Source: Dyella solisilvae
GTDB lineage: Bacteria > Pseudomonadota > Gammaproteobacteria > Xanthomonadales > Rhodanobacteraceae
Assembly: GCF_003351225.1 (NCBI RefSeq)
Contig: NZ_QQSY01000002.1
Coordinates: 819,917 to 883,916, forward strand
Length of the DNA: 64,000 nt
Direction of reading: 5' to 3'
Under the pieces are notes generated by a model. That model was not told the origin of the DNA, did not search any database, and saw nothing but the letters and a program-made list of their open reading frames with translations. Positions 1 through 8,399 of this stretch are shown one piece after another. The stretch's first letter is position 1. Each line of letters starts with the position of its first letter. The position numbers and the translations under genes were made by a program.

Positions 1-28
1 CATTCGCATTTGCGTTTACATGCACGTC

Positions 29-229
29 ATGTATATCTGCATGTGCAACGCCGTGACCGACGGCGACATCCGCCGCGCCGCCGCCGATGGGGTGCATCAG
101 TTCGCCGACCTGCAGGCGCGCACCGGCTGTTCCGACTGCTGCGGTTGCTGCGAGCAGGACGCCCGCGCCACGCTCAGCAAGGCGGTCGAGCAGGTGATGC
201 TGGCGATGCCGGTCGCCGTCATCGCCTGA
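29..229 (+). CDS. bfd: Bacterioferritin-associated ferredoxin Bfd
   Basis: This small cytoplasmic [2Fe-2S] ferredoxin docks on bacterioferritin and passes electrons that reduce and release stored iron. The 66-residue product has the family cysteine pattern: Cys4 and Cys6 at the N-terminus and Cys38/Cys41 in a Cys-rich stretch (Cys34, 37, 38, 40, 41). An in-frame ATG at 20 would add three residues. I chose the ATG at 29 because Bfd proteins begin directly with the M-Y-x-C-x-C motif. It lies upstream of bfr with a strong terminator between, so the two genes are probably separate transcripts. The upstream region is mostly outside the window, so any Fur control can only be guessed. Confidence 0.93.
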   Translation: MYICMCNAVTDGDIRRAAADGVHQFADLQARTGCSDCCGCCEQDARATLSKAVEQVMLAMPVAVIA

Positions 230-255
230 GCCAGCCGGGCTCATTTGAATTCCAG

Positions 256-285
256 AACGCGCAGCCTCCGCTGCGCGTTTTTGTT
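256..285 (+). terminator. Rho-independent terminator after bfd
   Basis: A perfect 10-bp GC-rich stem (256-265 paired with 270-279) with a 4-base loop (CTCC) runs into a T-rich tract. It lies 26 bases past the bfd stop and would separate bfd from bfr. Confidence 0.85.
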
Positions 286-378
286 TGTGTCGCCCGAGGG
301 CCTGCCTGCCCTCTCCACGCGGCCGGTCGGCCGCGCCCATGCGGCGTCGCGAGCCCCGCGCCTGAAGTCATTCTCGTT

Positions 379-408
379 ACGACATCTCCAACCTGAACGC
401 CGTATAGT
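379..408 (+). promoter_or_regulatory. Possible sigma70 promoter of bfr
   Basis: A -10 element TATAGT lies at 403-408 and a weak -35 element ACGACA at 379-384, with an 18-base spacer. Transcription would begin near 415, just ahead of a strong AAGGAG ribosome site at 426-431 and the bfr ATG at 439. Only the -10 element is convincing. Confidence 0.35.
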
Positions 409-438
409 CAGGCGCGATACCCCGCAAGGAGACTCCCC

Positions 439-909
439 ATGAAGGGCGACGCCAAGGTCATCGAGTACCTCAACAAGGTGCTGTTCAACGAGCTGACCGC
501 CATCAACCAGTACTGGCTGCATTACCGCATGTACAAGGACTGGGGCTACGGCGAACTTGCGGAGCACGAGCAGAAGGAATCCATCGAGGAGATGAAGCAC
601 GCCGATCACCTGGTCGAGCGCATCCTGTTCCTCGATGGCCTGCCCAACCTGCAGCATCTGGGCAAGCTGCGCATCGGCGAAAACCCGGTGGAGTGCCTGC
701 AGGGCGACCTCGATCTGGAGATGGCCGCGGTGCGCGACCTGCGCGAGGCCATCGCCTATAGCGAAAGCATCGCCGACTTCATCAGCCGCGATCTGTTCAA
801 GAGCATCCTCCACGACGAGGAAGAGCACATCGACTGGCTGGAGACCCAGTTCAGCCTGATCAAGGACCTCAGCGCCGAGCGCTACCTGCAGTCCAAGATC
901 GACAGCTGA
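439..909 (+). CDS. bfr: Bacterioferritin
   Basis: This is a haem-containing ferritin that oxidises Fe(II) and stores iron as a mineral in a 24-subunit shell in the cytoplasm. The 156-residue length is normal. All di-iron ferroxidase ligands are present at the classical positions: Glu18, Glu51, His54, Glu94, Glu127 and His130. Met52, the axial ligand of the inter-subunit haem, is also present, which makes this a true Bfr rather than a haem-free ferritin. The start is fixed by AAGGAG seven bases before the ATG. Its functional partner bfd lies just upstream behind its own terminator. Confidence 0.97.
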   Translation: MKGDAKVIEYLNKVLFNELTAINQYWLHYRMYKDWGYGELAEHEQKESIEEMKHADHLVERILFLDGLPNLQHLGKLRIGENPVECLQGDLDLEMAAVRDLREAIAYSESIADFISRDLFKSILHDEEEHIDWLETQFSLIKDLSAERYLQSKIDS

Positions 910-980
910 GCCAGCCGCCGCGCTACGGCGCGACCCAGCGCCCTCGCGACCTTCCGCACTGCAAAGCGTGGCGGGGTTCC

Positions 981-1010
981 TTGACGCTTTCGCCACGCGA
1001 CAGCTATACG
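981..1010 (+). promoter_or_regulatory. Sigma70-like promoter for the DUF6776-bactofilin pair
   Basis: TTGACG (981-986) and TATACG (1005-1010) are separated by 18 bases. A GGGAAGG ribosome site follows at 1023-1029 and the ATG at 1036. Position and spacing fit transcription of the two overlapping genes downstream. Confidence 0.45.
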
Positions 1011-1035
1011 TTGGTTTTCACCGGGAAGGCCGCGC

Positions 1036-1788
1036 ATGGCGTCACGCCCACCACCGCGCTTCGTGGTACGACCGCATGACGCGGCCGGCGGCCGCCGTCG
1101 CGCGTTGTGGCTCGCCGTGGCGTGGCTGGTCAGCGTGGTGCTCACCGGTGTGATCGTGGGCGCCTTGGTCCGCCACAGCACACCCGCCGCGACCGAGCAT
1201 CGCCAGGTGACGGCGCTGACCAGACAGAACGACGACCTGCAGCAGCAGGTGGCCAATCTGCAGCGCGCCAGCCAGGTGTCCGAGATCGCCACGCAATCGC
1301 TGCGCAAGACGCTGGGCGAACGCGAGGAGGAGATCAGCGGCCTGCGCGCGGACCTTGCCTTCTACTCGCGCTTGACCGGCGGCGACGCCCAGCGCGAGGG
1401 ACTGAAGGTGCAGGAAGTGCGCCTGCAACCGGTGAGCGACTCGCACGCCTGGGACCTCACGCTCAGCCTCACCCAGAACGCCGTGCGCGGCGAGGACGTC
1501 ACTGGCAATGTCACGATCAGCCTTGAAGGCCTGCGCGGCGACAAGGTGGTGAAGCTGGACTGGGCTGCGCTCGGCGACACCGCGCAGCCGTCCGGCCTGC
1601 CATTCCGTTTCAAGTATTTCCAGCAGCTGCACTGCACGATCGTGCTGCCTGTCGATTTCCGGCCCACCCGCCTGGTGATCACGGCCCAGCCGGCCGGCGA
1701 CGACGCGGTGACCCGCGCCGTCACCTGGGGCGAGGCGCTGGCGGGCCATCTCACACCAACGCAAGGGGAACAGGATGCTCAACCGTAA
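1036..1788 (+). CDS. DUF6776 family single-pass membrane protein
   Basis: The 250-residue protein has a basic N-terminus and one membrane segment at about residues 23-44. A Gln/Leu/Glu-rich coiled coil covers roughly 57-110, followed by a C-terminal domain of about 130 residues that is probably beta-rich and periplasmic. I recognise the overall pattern as DUF6776, a family of unknown function seen in Xanthomonadales and other gammaproteobacteria. The gene overlaps the bactofilin gene by 14 bases, so the two are probably co-translated. A role in anchoring or organising bactofilin at the inner membrane is an inference from this pairing, not from a motif. The ribosome site GGGAAGG six bases before the ATG supports the start. 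Confidence 0.75.
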   Translation: MASRPPPRFVVRPHDAAGGRRRALWLAVAWLVSVVLTGVIVGALVRHSTPAATEHRQVTALTRQNDDLQQQVANLQRASQVSEIATQSLRKTLGEREEEISGLRADLAFYSRLTGGDAQREGLKVQEVRLQPVSDSHAWDLTLSLTQNAVRGEDVTGNVTISLEGLRGDKVVKLDWAALGDTAQPSGLPFRFKYFQQLHCTIVLPVDFRPTRLVITAQPAGDDAVTRAVTWGEALAGHLTPTQGEQDAQP

Positions 1789-2197
1789 GCGCGCCGATCG
1801 CACGCCCAACCACCACCACGACACCAGCCTGATCGCGCGCGGCACGCGCATCCGCGGTGACGTGCGCTTCAGCGGCACGCTGCATCTGGATGGGCACATC
1901 GAAGGGTCGGTGCTGGCTGATGAGGACGGCGCGGTGTTCACGCTCAGCGAGCACGGTATCGTGCAGGGTGAGATTCGCGTGCCGCATGCCGTCATCAATG
2001 GCCACGTGCACGGCGACGTCCACGTAGCCGAGCGGCTGGAGCTGGCCCCCGAAGCGCGCATTACCGGCGACGTTCACTACCACACGCTGGAAATGGCCGC
2101 CGGCGCCCAGGTCAACGGCCGGATGAGCCATACGGTGGCCGCCGCGCCACGGGAGCTGCCTGCACCCAGCCTGGTGGCCGAGGTCGTGCCGGCCTGA
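1775..2197 (+). CDS. Bactofilin (polymer-forming cytoskeletal protein)
   Basis: Bactofilins self-assemble without nucleotide into filaments that scaffold envelope enzymes on the cytoplasmic face of the membrane. The 140-residue product has a short basic, disordered N-terminus. A core follows (about residues 22-115) of short repeats rich in Gly, Val, Ile and His, as expected for the family's right-handed beta-helix, and then a proline-rich tail. The size matches BacM/CcmA-type proteins. The start overlaps the upstream DUF6776 gene, suggesting coupled expression. What it scaffolds cannot be read from sequence. Confidence 0.88.
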   Translation: MLNRKRADRTPNHHHDTSLIARGTRIRGDVRFSGTLHLDGHIEGSVLADEDGAVFTLSEHGIVQGEIRVPHAVINGHVHGDVHVAERLELAPEARITGDVHYHTLEMAAGAQVNGRMSHTVAAAPRELPAPSLVAEVVPA

Positions 2198-2243
2198 TCG
2201 CGGTATCCTTGCGCCCGAGCCGCATCACCCCCACCTGAGCACC

Positions 2244-2621
2244 ATGGATACTGTCGTCCCCCTCCCCGCCATTCCCGATTACCGCAGCGCCGGCGCGCCG
2301 CTGGTCTTTACCGAGGCCGCCGCACGCAAGGTGCATGAACTGATCGTCGAGGAGGGCAATCCGGAGCTGAAGCTGCGCGTGTACATCACGGGCGGCGGCT
2401 GCTCGGGCTTCCAGTACGGCTTCACCTTCGACGAGGCCCAGGCCGAGGACGACTTCGCGCTCGACCGCGAAGGCGTCACCCTGCTGGTCGACCCGCTGTC
2501 GCTGCAGTACCTGACCGGCGCCGAGATCGACTACGCGGAAAACCTCAGCGGCTCGCAGTTCGTCATCCGCAACCCCAACGCCAAGAGCACCTGCGGCTGC
2601 GGCTCCTCCTTCTCCACCTGA
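2244..2621 (+). CDS. erpA: Iron-sulfur cluster insertion protein ErpA
   Basis: This A-type carrier accepts Fe-S clusters from the assembly machinery and delivers them to apoproteins, including isoprenoid-synthesis enzymes. The 125-residue protein carries the three invariant cysteines: Cys53 in the GGGCSG motif and Cys117/Cys119 in the C-terminal CGCG motif. The N-terminal extension of about 18 residues before the conserved core is typical of ErpA and longer than in IscA. The gene lies between bactofilin and nudC in the same direction and has no isc/suf neighbours, as is usual for erpA. Confidence 0.93.
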   Translation: MDTVVPLPAIPDYRSAGAPLVFTEAAARKVHELIVEEGNPELKLRVYITGGGCSGFQYGFTFDEAQAEDDFALDREGVTLLVDPLSLQYLTGAEIDYAENLSGSQFVIRNPNAKSTCGCGSSFST

Positions 2622-2635
2622 GCACCGCCAGCCGC

Positions 2636-3607
2636 ATGGACCGCACGCCACCGCCGCGCCTGAACACGTTCGCGGGTCTGAGCCACGTGCTCGACCGTGT
2701 GGCCGAGCGGCGCGACGAGTCGATGTGGGTGAGCGAGCTGGCCACTTCGGCAGAAGCACGTTATCTGGTGATCGATCCGCTCGGGCAGACCTACTTGCTG
2801 CCCGATCAGGATGCGCTGCGCTGGCTCGATGCCGCCGAGCGCGAGCAGCGGCTGGGTGAACTGAAGGCCAGCTTCCTCGGCTTTGCCGGTGGACTGCCGC
2901 ATTTTCTGCTGGCCGTAACGGACAGCGACAAGGCCGCCGAGCTGGAGCGTGTGCTCGGCGCCCGCCGCGCCGGCCTGCGTGACGTGGGCCTGCAACTGCC
3001 CGCGAATGAAGCCGGCCTATTTGCCTATGGCAAGGGCCTGGCGCACTGGCAGAGCGAAACGCGGCACTGCGCCTACTGCGGCTCACCGGTGGTGCTGGTC
3101 GCCTCCGGCCACCGCGCGCAATGCACCAACAACGCATGCGGCCGCATGCATTTCCCGCGCACCGACGCGGCGGTGATCGTGATCGTGGAACACGATGGCG
3201 CCTGCCTGCTGGGTCGCCAGGCGGGCTGGCCAAAGGGTCGCTATTCCACCCTGGCCGGCTTCGTAGAACCTGGCGAGGCGCTGGAAGATGCGGTGCGCCG
3301 CGAAGTCGCCGAAGAGTCCGGCGTGGTCGTCGGCGAAGTGCACTACCACTCGTCGCAACCCTGGCCGCTGCCGCAGTCGCTGATGGTGGGCTTCACCGCC
3401 AAGGCGGTGTCGCGCGAGATCCGCCTGCGCGACCGCGAACTGGAAGAGGCGCGCTGGTTCACGCCGCAGGACATCGTCGATGGCATGGCCGACGGCAGCT
3501 TCCTGCCGTCGTTGCGCTTGTCGGTGTCCTACCACCTGCTGGCCCACTGGCTGCAGCAACAGGCCGGGCTCGACCTGGACGCACTGGTGGCGCGCCACTC
3601 GCGTTGA
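2636..3607 (+). CDS. nudC: NAD(+) diphosphatase / RNA deNADding enzyme NudC
   Basis: This Nudix hydrolase cleaves NADH to NMNH and AMP, and in E. coli also removes NAD caps from RNA. Of its 323 residues, 1-140 form a divergent N-terminal domain. Zinc-ribbon cysteines are at 145, 148, 163 and 168. The Nudix box spans 208-230 (Gly208, Glu214, Arg222, Glu223, Glu226, Glu227). The NudC signature SQPWPLPQS at 240-248 separates this subfamily from other Nudix enzymes. It starts 14 bases after erpA, so the two are probably co-transcribed. Confidence 0.95.
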   Translation: MDRTPPPRLNTFAGLSHVLDRVAERRDESMWVSELATSAEARYLVIDPLGQTYLLPDQDALRWLDAAEREQRLGELKASFLGFAGGLPHFLLAVTDSDKAAELERVLGARRAGLRDVGLQLPANEAGLFAYGKGLAHWQSETRHCAYCGSPVVLVASGHRAQCTNNACGRMHFPRTDAAVIVIVEHDGACLLGRQAGWPKGRYSTLAGFVEPGEALEDAVRREVAEESGVVVGEVHYHSSQPWPLPQSLMVGFTAKAVSREIRLRDRELEEARWFTPQDIVDGMADGSFLPSLRLSVSYHLLAHWLQQQAGLDLDALVARHSR

Positions 3608-3708
3608 GGCCTCGCCCCTTCGCGGGGTGGAGATACCTGGCAGGCGGCCGCACAAGCGGTCATGGCCCTTGCCCTACAATGCGCTCAACGACCGGGAGAT
3701 CCGCATTC

Positions 3709-4578
3709 ATGGCTGTCAGCCTGCTAACCGCCCTTATCGCCCTCGGCCTGCTCCACATGGCCCCACAGCTGGCGCATTGGCGTGGCGATGGCGGGTTCCG
3801 TCGCTGGGTGGCGCAACTGGGCGATACCAGCGGCCCTGCCCGCGTGGCGGTGACGCTGGGCGTCCCCTCGGTGTTGTGCCTGCTGGCGGTGGGACTGATC
3901 GGCCTGCTGCCCGGCAGCGAACTGTGGCGCCTGGTCTTCTCGCTGGTCGTGCTGCTGTATTGCTTTGGTCCGCACGCCTACGAGGCTGACCTGGAAGCGA
4001 TCATCAAGGCGCCCGACCAGCCGGCGCGCGAAGCGGCCGCGCAGGCGCTGTCCGACGACGGCGAGAAAGTGAGCTGGAACGCCATCGCCGTGGGCGAGGC
4101 CACCGCCTATGCCGCGCTGCGTCGTCGCTTCGGCGTGCTGCTGTGGTTCTTCCTGCTGGGCCCGGCCGGCGCCCTGTTGTATCGCCTGGCGCAGACGCTG
4201 GGCCGCGACCCCAGCCTGCGGCTGGACGCCAAGGCGCGCGGCTCCGCGCATGCCTTCGCCAACGTCGCCGACTGGCTGCCGGCGCAGCTGCTGGTGTTCA
4301 CCCTCGCGCTGGTCGGCCACTGGGATGCGGTGATCGGCGCGTGGAAGCGCTGGCACCAGCAGCAGTCGCCGAACAGCTGGTACGTGGAGGGCCCGGGCTT
4401 CCTCGGCGCCGCCGCGCGTGCTGACGTCGAAGTCGACATCGAGGCCGGTGATGGCTACGCCGAAGAACGGACCGACACGCTGGGCGAGCTGATCCGCCTG
4501 CGGAGCGCCCTGCTGCGCGCCCTGCTGGCATGGCTCAGCGTGGTGGCGGTGATCGTGTTGGCCGGATGGATGGCGTAA
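3709..4578 (+). CDS. AmpE-like regulatory signalling membrane protein
   Basis: The 289-residue inner-membrane protein resembles AmpE, a CobD/CbiB-related protein encoded beside the anhydro-muropeptide amidase AmpD in enterobacteria. AmpE is linked to beta-lactamase induction, but its reaction is unknown. Hydrophobic segments occur at about 1-20, 45-88, 140-160, 185-205 and 268-289. The stretch WFFLLGPAGALLYRL is characteristic of the family. The frame is open upstream, but GGGAG at 3694-3698 lies ten bases ahead of this ATG and the upstream frame overlaps nudC, so I start here. No ampD or ampC lies nearby, so the beta-lactamase role is not supported by context. Confidence 0.8.
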   Translation: MAVSLLTALIALGLLHMAPQLAHWRGDGGFRRWVAQLGDTSGPARVAVTLGVPSVLCLLAVGLIGLLPGSELWRLVFSLVVLLYCFGPHAYEADLEAIIKAPDQPAREAAAQALSDDGEKVSWNAIAVGEATAYAALRRRFGVLLWFFLLGPAGALLYRLAQTLGRDPSLRLDAKARGSAHAFANVADWLPAQLLVFTLALVGHWDAVIGAWKRWHQQQSPNSWYVEGPGFLGAAARADVEVDIEAGDGYAEERTDTLGELIRLRSALLRALLAWLSVVAVIVLAGWMA

Positions 4579-4603
4579 GCGTTTCGCGCCACTCCTCACC
4601 GCC

Positions 4604-6478
4604 TCACGCAAAGTCCCCGCGCAACTCCCTCACCCGCGCCTCCAGCGTGGGCAGTTCGGCGTCCGTGGGCGCGAGCGGGGCGCCTGCCACCAGTTCGACC
4701 CGTGCGCGGAAGCGGCGCGGCAGGCGCGCACGGTGCAGCATCGAATCGCGCCGGCTCCACACGCTGCCCCACAAACCGCGCAGCGCCAGCGGCACCACCG
4801 GCACCGGGCGGTGCTCGAGGATGCGCGCCACGCCGGGGCGGAACGGCGCGATGTCGCCATCGCGCGTCAGCCCGCCCTCAGGAAAGATGCACACCAGTTC
4901 GCCGTCCGCCAGCGCGGCATCCACTTCCTCGAACGCACGCTCCAGCACCGCGGGATCTTCCTTGTGCCCGGCGATGGGGATGGCCTTGGCGGTGCGGAAT
5001 ACGAACTTCAGCAGCGGGATGTTGAAGATCTTGTAGTACATGACGAAGCGCGCGGGCCGCCGCAGGTTAGCCATCAGCACCAGCGGGTCCATGAAGCTGA
5101 CGTGGTTGCACACCAGCAGCGCCGGGCCTTCCTCGGGAATCTGCTCAAGCCCGTCGACGCGCACCCGGTACAAGGTGTTGACCAGCACCCAGGTGATGAA
5201 GCGCATCAGGAATTCGGGCACGAGGGTGAAGATGTAAGCCGCCACCACCACGTTGAGCAGCGCGGCGGCGAGGAAGATCTGCACCGCCGTGAGGCCGAGC
5301 GCGCCCAGCGCCAGGCCGAAGCCGGAGGCCAGGCAGATCAGCAAGGCGTTGAGGATGTTGTTGCCGGCGATCACGCGCGACAGCTTGCTGCGCGGCGTGC
5401 GCGCCTGCACATAGGCGAACAGGGGCACCACGTAGAAGCCGCTGAACACGCCGATCAGGGTCAGGTCCATCACCACGCGCCAGCAGCCGGCGCCGTGGAG
5501 GAAGCTGCGCCAGTCCAGGCCGTGCATCGTGGCCAGTCCGGGGTGGGCGAAATACAGGTCGACGCCGAAGGCGGTCAGGCCGAAGGCGCCCAGCGGCACC
5601 AGGCCCACTTCGACGCGCCGCCCCGACATGCGTTCGCACAGCAGCGCGCCGACGCCAGTGCCGATCGAGAACAGCGTCAGCACCAGCGTGTTGACCGAAC
5701 CGTCACCACCCAGGTTGGAGCGGGTGTAGTTGGGCAACTGCGCCACCAGCACGGTGCCGAAGAACCAGAACCAGGAGATGCCGAGCACGGCGTTGAAGAC
5801 ACCGCGATCCTCGCGCGTGATGCCGAGCACGCGTGCGGTTTCGGTGACCGGGTTCCAGTTGAACACCAGCTCCGGCGCGGTCGCCGGCGCGGGAGGGATG
5901 CGGCGGCTCGTGAGGTAGCCGAGCACCGCAACGGCAATGGTCAGCGTGGATGCGGCGAGCGGCCCGAAGCCCGCGATCAGCATCAGCGAGTTGCCGGCGA
6001 TCATGCCGATCAGCATGGCCAGCTGGGTACCCATCTCCACCATGCCATTGCCGCCGACCAGCTCCTCCGGCTTCAGCATCTGCGGGAGGATGGCGTATTT
6101 GATCGGGCCGAACGTGGTCGAGTGCATGCCCATCAGGAACAGCACCACCAGCAGCAGCGTGGTGTGGTGGGTGTAGAAGCCGATGGCCGCCACCAGCATC
6201 GCCGCGATCTCGAACAGCTTCACATAGCGGATGATGCGCGACTTCTCGTACTTCTCCGCCAGCTGGCCGGCGGTGGCCGAAAACAGGAAGTAGGGCAGGA
6301 TGAACAGCGCCGGCGCCAGGTTGGTGTAGAGCGAGACAGTGTGGTCATCCAGCCCCATCTGGAACGCCACCAGCATCACCATCGCATTGCGGAACGCATT
6401 GTCGTTGAACGCGCCCATCGCCTGCGTCCAGAAGAACGGTGCGAAGCGGCGACTTCCGAGCAGGTTGAATTGGCTCAT
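4604..6478 (-). CDS. MFS lysophospholipid transporter (LplT-like) fused to a PlsC-type acyltransferase
   Basis: The 624-residue inner-membrane protein has two domains. Residues 1 to about 410 are a 12-segment MFS transporter that opens with an N-terminal AFNDNAFRN motif like that of LplT. Residues 430-624 are a PlsC-type acyltransferase with the HX4D motif at 458-464 (His459, Asp464) and FPEGG at 532-536. By analogy with LplT-Aas in enterobacteria, it should flip lysophospholipids inward and re-acylate them. Unlike some tripartite relatives it lacks a C-terminal acyl-ACP synthetase domain, so acyl donors must come from elsewhere. It converges on the AmpE-like gene with 25 bases between. Confidence 0.88.
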   Translation of the reverse strand: MSQFNLLGSRRFAPFFWTQAMGAFNDNAFRNAMVMLVAFQMGLDDHTVSLYTNLAPALFILPYFLFSATAGQLAEKYEKSRIIRYVKLFEIAAMLVAAIGFYTHHTTLLLVVLFLMGMHSTTFGPIKYAILPQMLKPEELVGGNGMVEMGTQLAMLIGMIAGNSLMLIAGFGPLAASTLTIAVAVLGYLTSRRIPPAPATAPELVFNWNPVTETARVLGITREDRGVFNAVLGISWFWFFGTVLVAQLPNYTRSNLGGDGSVNTLVLTLFSIGTGVGALLCERMSGRRVEVGLVPLGAFGLTAFGVDLYFAHPGLATMHGLDWRSFLHGAGCWRVVMDLTLIGVFSGFYVVPLFAYVQARTPRSKLSRVIAGNNILNALLICLASGFGLALGALGLTAVQIFLAAALLNVVVAAYIFTLVPEFLMRFITWVLVNTLYRVRVDGLEQIPEEGPALLVCNHVSFMDPLVLMANLRRPARFVMYYKIFNIPLLKFVFRTAKAIPIAGHKEDPAVLERAFEEVDAALADGELVCIFPEGGLTRDGDIAPFRPGVARILEHRPVPVVPLALRGLWGSVWSRRDSMLHRARLPRRFRARVELVAGAPLAPTDAELPTLEARVRELRGDFA

Positions 6479-6670
6479 GCGCGGTCTTGGTGGTGGATCG
6501 CGACAAGCCTAGCGCGATTCCGCTGCAGTCACATGGCGATGCTTGGTTGCTTGTTGCAGACAGCGCCCGCCGGATGAACGCCACGCCAGCGCCCCGCGTG
6601 GGGCAGGGATGAAAGCGGTCATTCGCGCCAGCTAAGCTGGGCGCTTGTTGTGCTGGCCAGGAAGATGACC

Positions 6671-7141
6671 ATGATCGCCTTGAGACAGGTCACGGCTTTG
6701 GAACCGGTTGACGGCATTCGCGAGCTCTTTGTCGAGTACGCGCGGGCCATCGGCACCGATCTGGAATACCAGGGCTTCTCGGCCGAACTCGAAGGCCTGC
6801 CCGGCGCGTACACGCCACCTTACGGCGCGCTGCTCGTCGCCGAGGTCGGTGGCGTGCTGGCCGGCTGCGCCGCGCTGCGACCATTCGATGAACACATCGG
6901 CGAGATGAAGCGGCTGTACGTTCGCCCGGTTTACCGGCGGCTTGGCCTCGGCGAAGAGCTGATTGCGGCCATCATCGAGCGTGCACGCGACGCGGGTTAT
7001 CACGAGCTGCGCCTGGATACCCTGGCGAGCATGGCCGCGGCGCAGGCGCTGTACGAGCGGCTGGGCTTCGTCGAGATTCCTCCCTACAACACGAATCACC
7101 TGCCGGGCACGCGCTTCTTTGCGCTGCGGCTGGCCGCCTGA
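6671..7141 (+). CDS. GNAT family N-acetyltransferase
   Basis: The 156-residue protein has a standard GNAT fold. The acetyl-CoA pyrophosphate loop lies in RRLGLGEELI, preceded by the MKRLYVRP strand, and YERLGF lies near the C-terminus. Such proteins acetylate small-molecule or protein amines, but the substrate cannot be deduced. Upstream GTG (6650) and ATG (6665) codons are in frame. I chose the ATG at 6671 because AGGAAG at 6659-6664 is correctly spaced for it. It heads a same-strand group with a reductase-like and an SRPBCC gene, which may reflect a small-molecule modification role. Confidence 0.85.
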   Translation: MIALRQVTALEPVDGIRELFVEYARAIGTDLEYQGFSAELEGLPGAYTPPYGALLVAEVGGVLAGCAALRPFDEHIGEMKRLYVRPVYRRLGLGEELIAAIIERARDAGYHELRLDTLASMAAAQALYERLGFVEIPPYNTNHLPGTRFFALRLAA

Positions 7142-7192
7142 GGCCCGACACCCACAAAGGCCGACGCAAACGCATCACCTGGAGAGGTCATC

Positions 7193-7840
7193 ATGTCCAA
7201 GCTCCGCGTGCAGAGTTTTTCAGTCTCCCTCGACGGCTTTGGCGCCGGCCCCGCGCAGGATCTGGAACACCCGCTGGGCGTGAACGGACCGGAGTTGATG
7301 GAATGGTTCTTCCATACCCGCCTGTGGCAAACCCTGCAGGGCGGCGAGGGCGGCGAAACCGGCACCGACAATGCGATGGTGGTGCGGGGATTTGCAGGCA
7401 TCGGCGCGTGGATCCTGGGTCGCAACATGTTCGGGCCGGTGCGCGGCCCCTGGCCCGACGATCAGTGGAAGGGCTGGTGGGGCGAGGAGCCTCCCTACCA
7501 CACGCCGGTGTTCGTGCTCACGCACCATGCGCGCTCGCCGCTGGTGATGAAGGGCGGCACGACCTTCCATTTCGTCACCGAGGGGATCCATGCCGCGCTC
7601 GCGCAGGCCAGGGCGGCAGCCGGCGGGCGCGACGTGCGCATCGGTGGTGGTGTCGACACGGTGAGGCAATTTCTGCGCGAGCGCCTGATCGACGAGCTGC
7701 ACCTCGCCGTGCGGCCGATCCTGCTTGGCAGTGGAGAGGCCCTGTTCCAGGGCTTGGACTGGCGCGCGCTGGGCTACACCTGCGTCGACACCATCGCCGG
7801 CGAGCGCGCCACTCATGTGTTCCTGCAAAAGCAGACGTGA
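7193..7840 (+). CDS. Dihydrofolate reductase family protein (RibD C-terminal-like)
   Basis: The 215-residue protein belongs to the RibD C-terminal / DHFR-like superfamily rather than being folate DHFR itself. The N-terminal strand ends in SLDGF. A GRNMF segment follows around residue 80, and then GGGVDTVRQFL and DELHLAVRPILLGSGEALF, which form the NADPH-binding and C-terminal core of this family. Members are NADPH-dependent reductases of mostly unknown substrate. A clear GGAGAGG site (7181-7187) precedes the ATG. It follows the GNAT gene by 51 bases. Confidence 0.87.
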   Translation: MSKLRVQSFSVSLDGFGAGPAQDLEHPLGVNGPELMEWFFHTRLWQTLQGGEGGETGTDNAMVVRGFAGIGAWILGRNMFGPVRGPWPDDQWKGWWGEEPPYHTPVFVLTHHARSPLVMKGGTTFHFVTEGIHAALAQARAAAGGRDVRIGGGVDTVRQFLRERLIDELHLAVRPILLGSGEALFQGLDWRALGYTCVDTIAGERATHVFLQKQT

Positions 7841-7952
7841 ATGACGCGGAGCCGATCCTGCTGTCGAAAGTTCGACCAATCGTTCGTCGGTTAAATGCAG
7901 CGCCACGAAGCGATTGGCGCAGCCTCTCAAGCCAACCTCGGGAGTCAAACTC

Positions 7953-8399
7953 GTGACCACGCACACCATCGCGCTGCATCGCGTGCTTCGCGCGCCACCG
8001 GAGAAGGTCTACCGCGCCTTCCTCGACCCGGAGGCCATGGCGCGCTGGCTACCTCCGAATGGATTCACCGGCCGGGTGTACCAGCTGGACGCACGCGTCG
8101 GTGGCAGTTACCGGATGTCGTTCACCAACTTCACCACCATGAACAGCCACACGTTCGGCGGCGTCTACGCCGAACTGCGGCCGCACGAATTCATCCATTA
8201 CACGGCGAGGTTCGACGACCCCAACCTGCCCGGCGAGATGCACACCACGGTCACCCTGCAGAAGGTGTCCTGCGGTACGGCGCTGCATGTGGTGCAGGAA
8301 GGCGTGCCCGGCGTGATCCCGGCGGACGGCTGCCATCTTGGCTGGCAGGAGTCGCTGGACAATCTGGCGAGACTGGTCGAGCCCAATATTCCGCAATAA
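7953..8399 (+). CDS. SRPBCC (AHSA1-like) domain protein
   Basis: This 148-residue protein has a START/Bet v1 fold of the activator-of-Hsp90-ATPase-1-like type. It has the typical opening HRVLRAPPEKVYRAFLDPE, a central run of beta strands, and a C-terminal helix in GWQESLDNLARLVE. Such proteins bind hydrophobic ligands; the ligand is unknown. I use the GTG at 7953, preceded by GGGAG at 7940-7944, instead of the in-frame TTG at 7914 that lacks a ribosome site. It follows the reductase-like gene by 112 bases on the same strand. Confidence 0.82.
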   Translation: MTTHTIALHRVLRAPPEKVYRAFLDPEAMARWLPPNGFTGRVYQLDARVGGSYRMSFTNFTTMNSHTFGGVYAELRPHEFIHYTARFDDPNLPGEMHTTVTLQKVSCGTALHVVQEGVPGVIPADGCHLGWQESLDNLARLVEPNIPQ

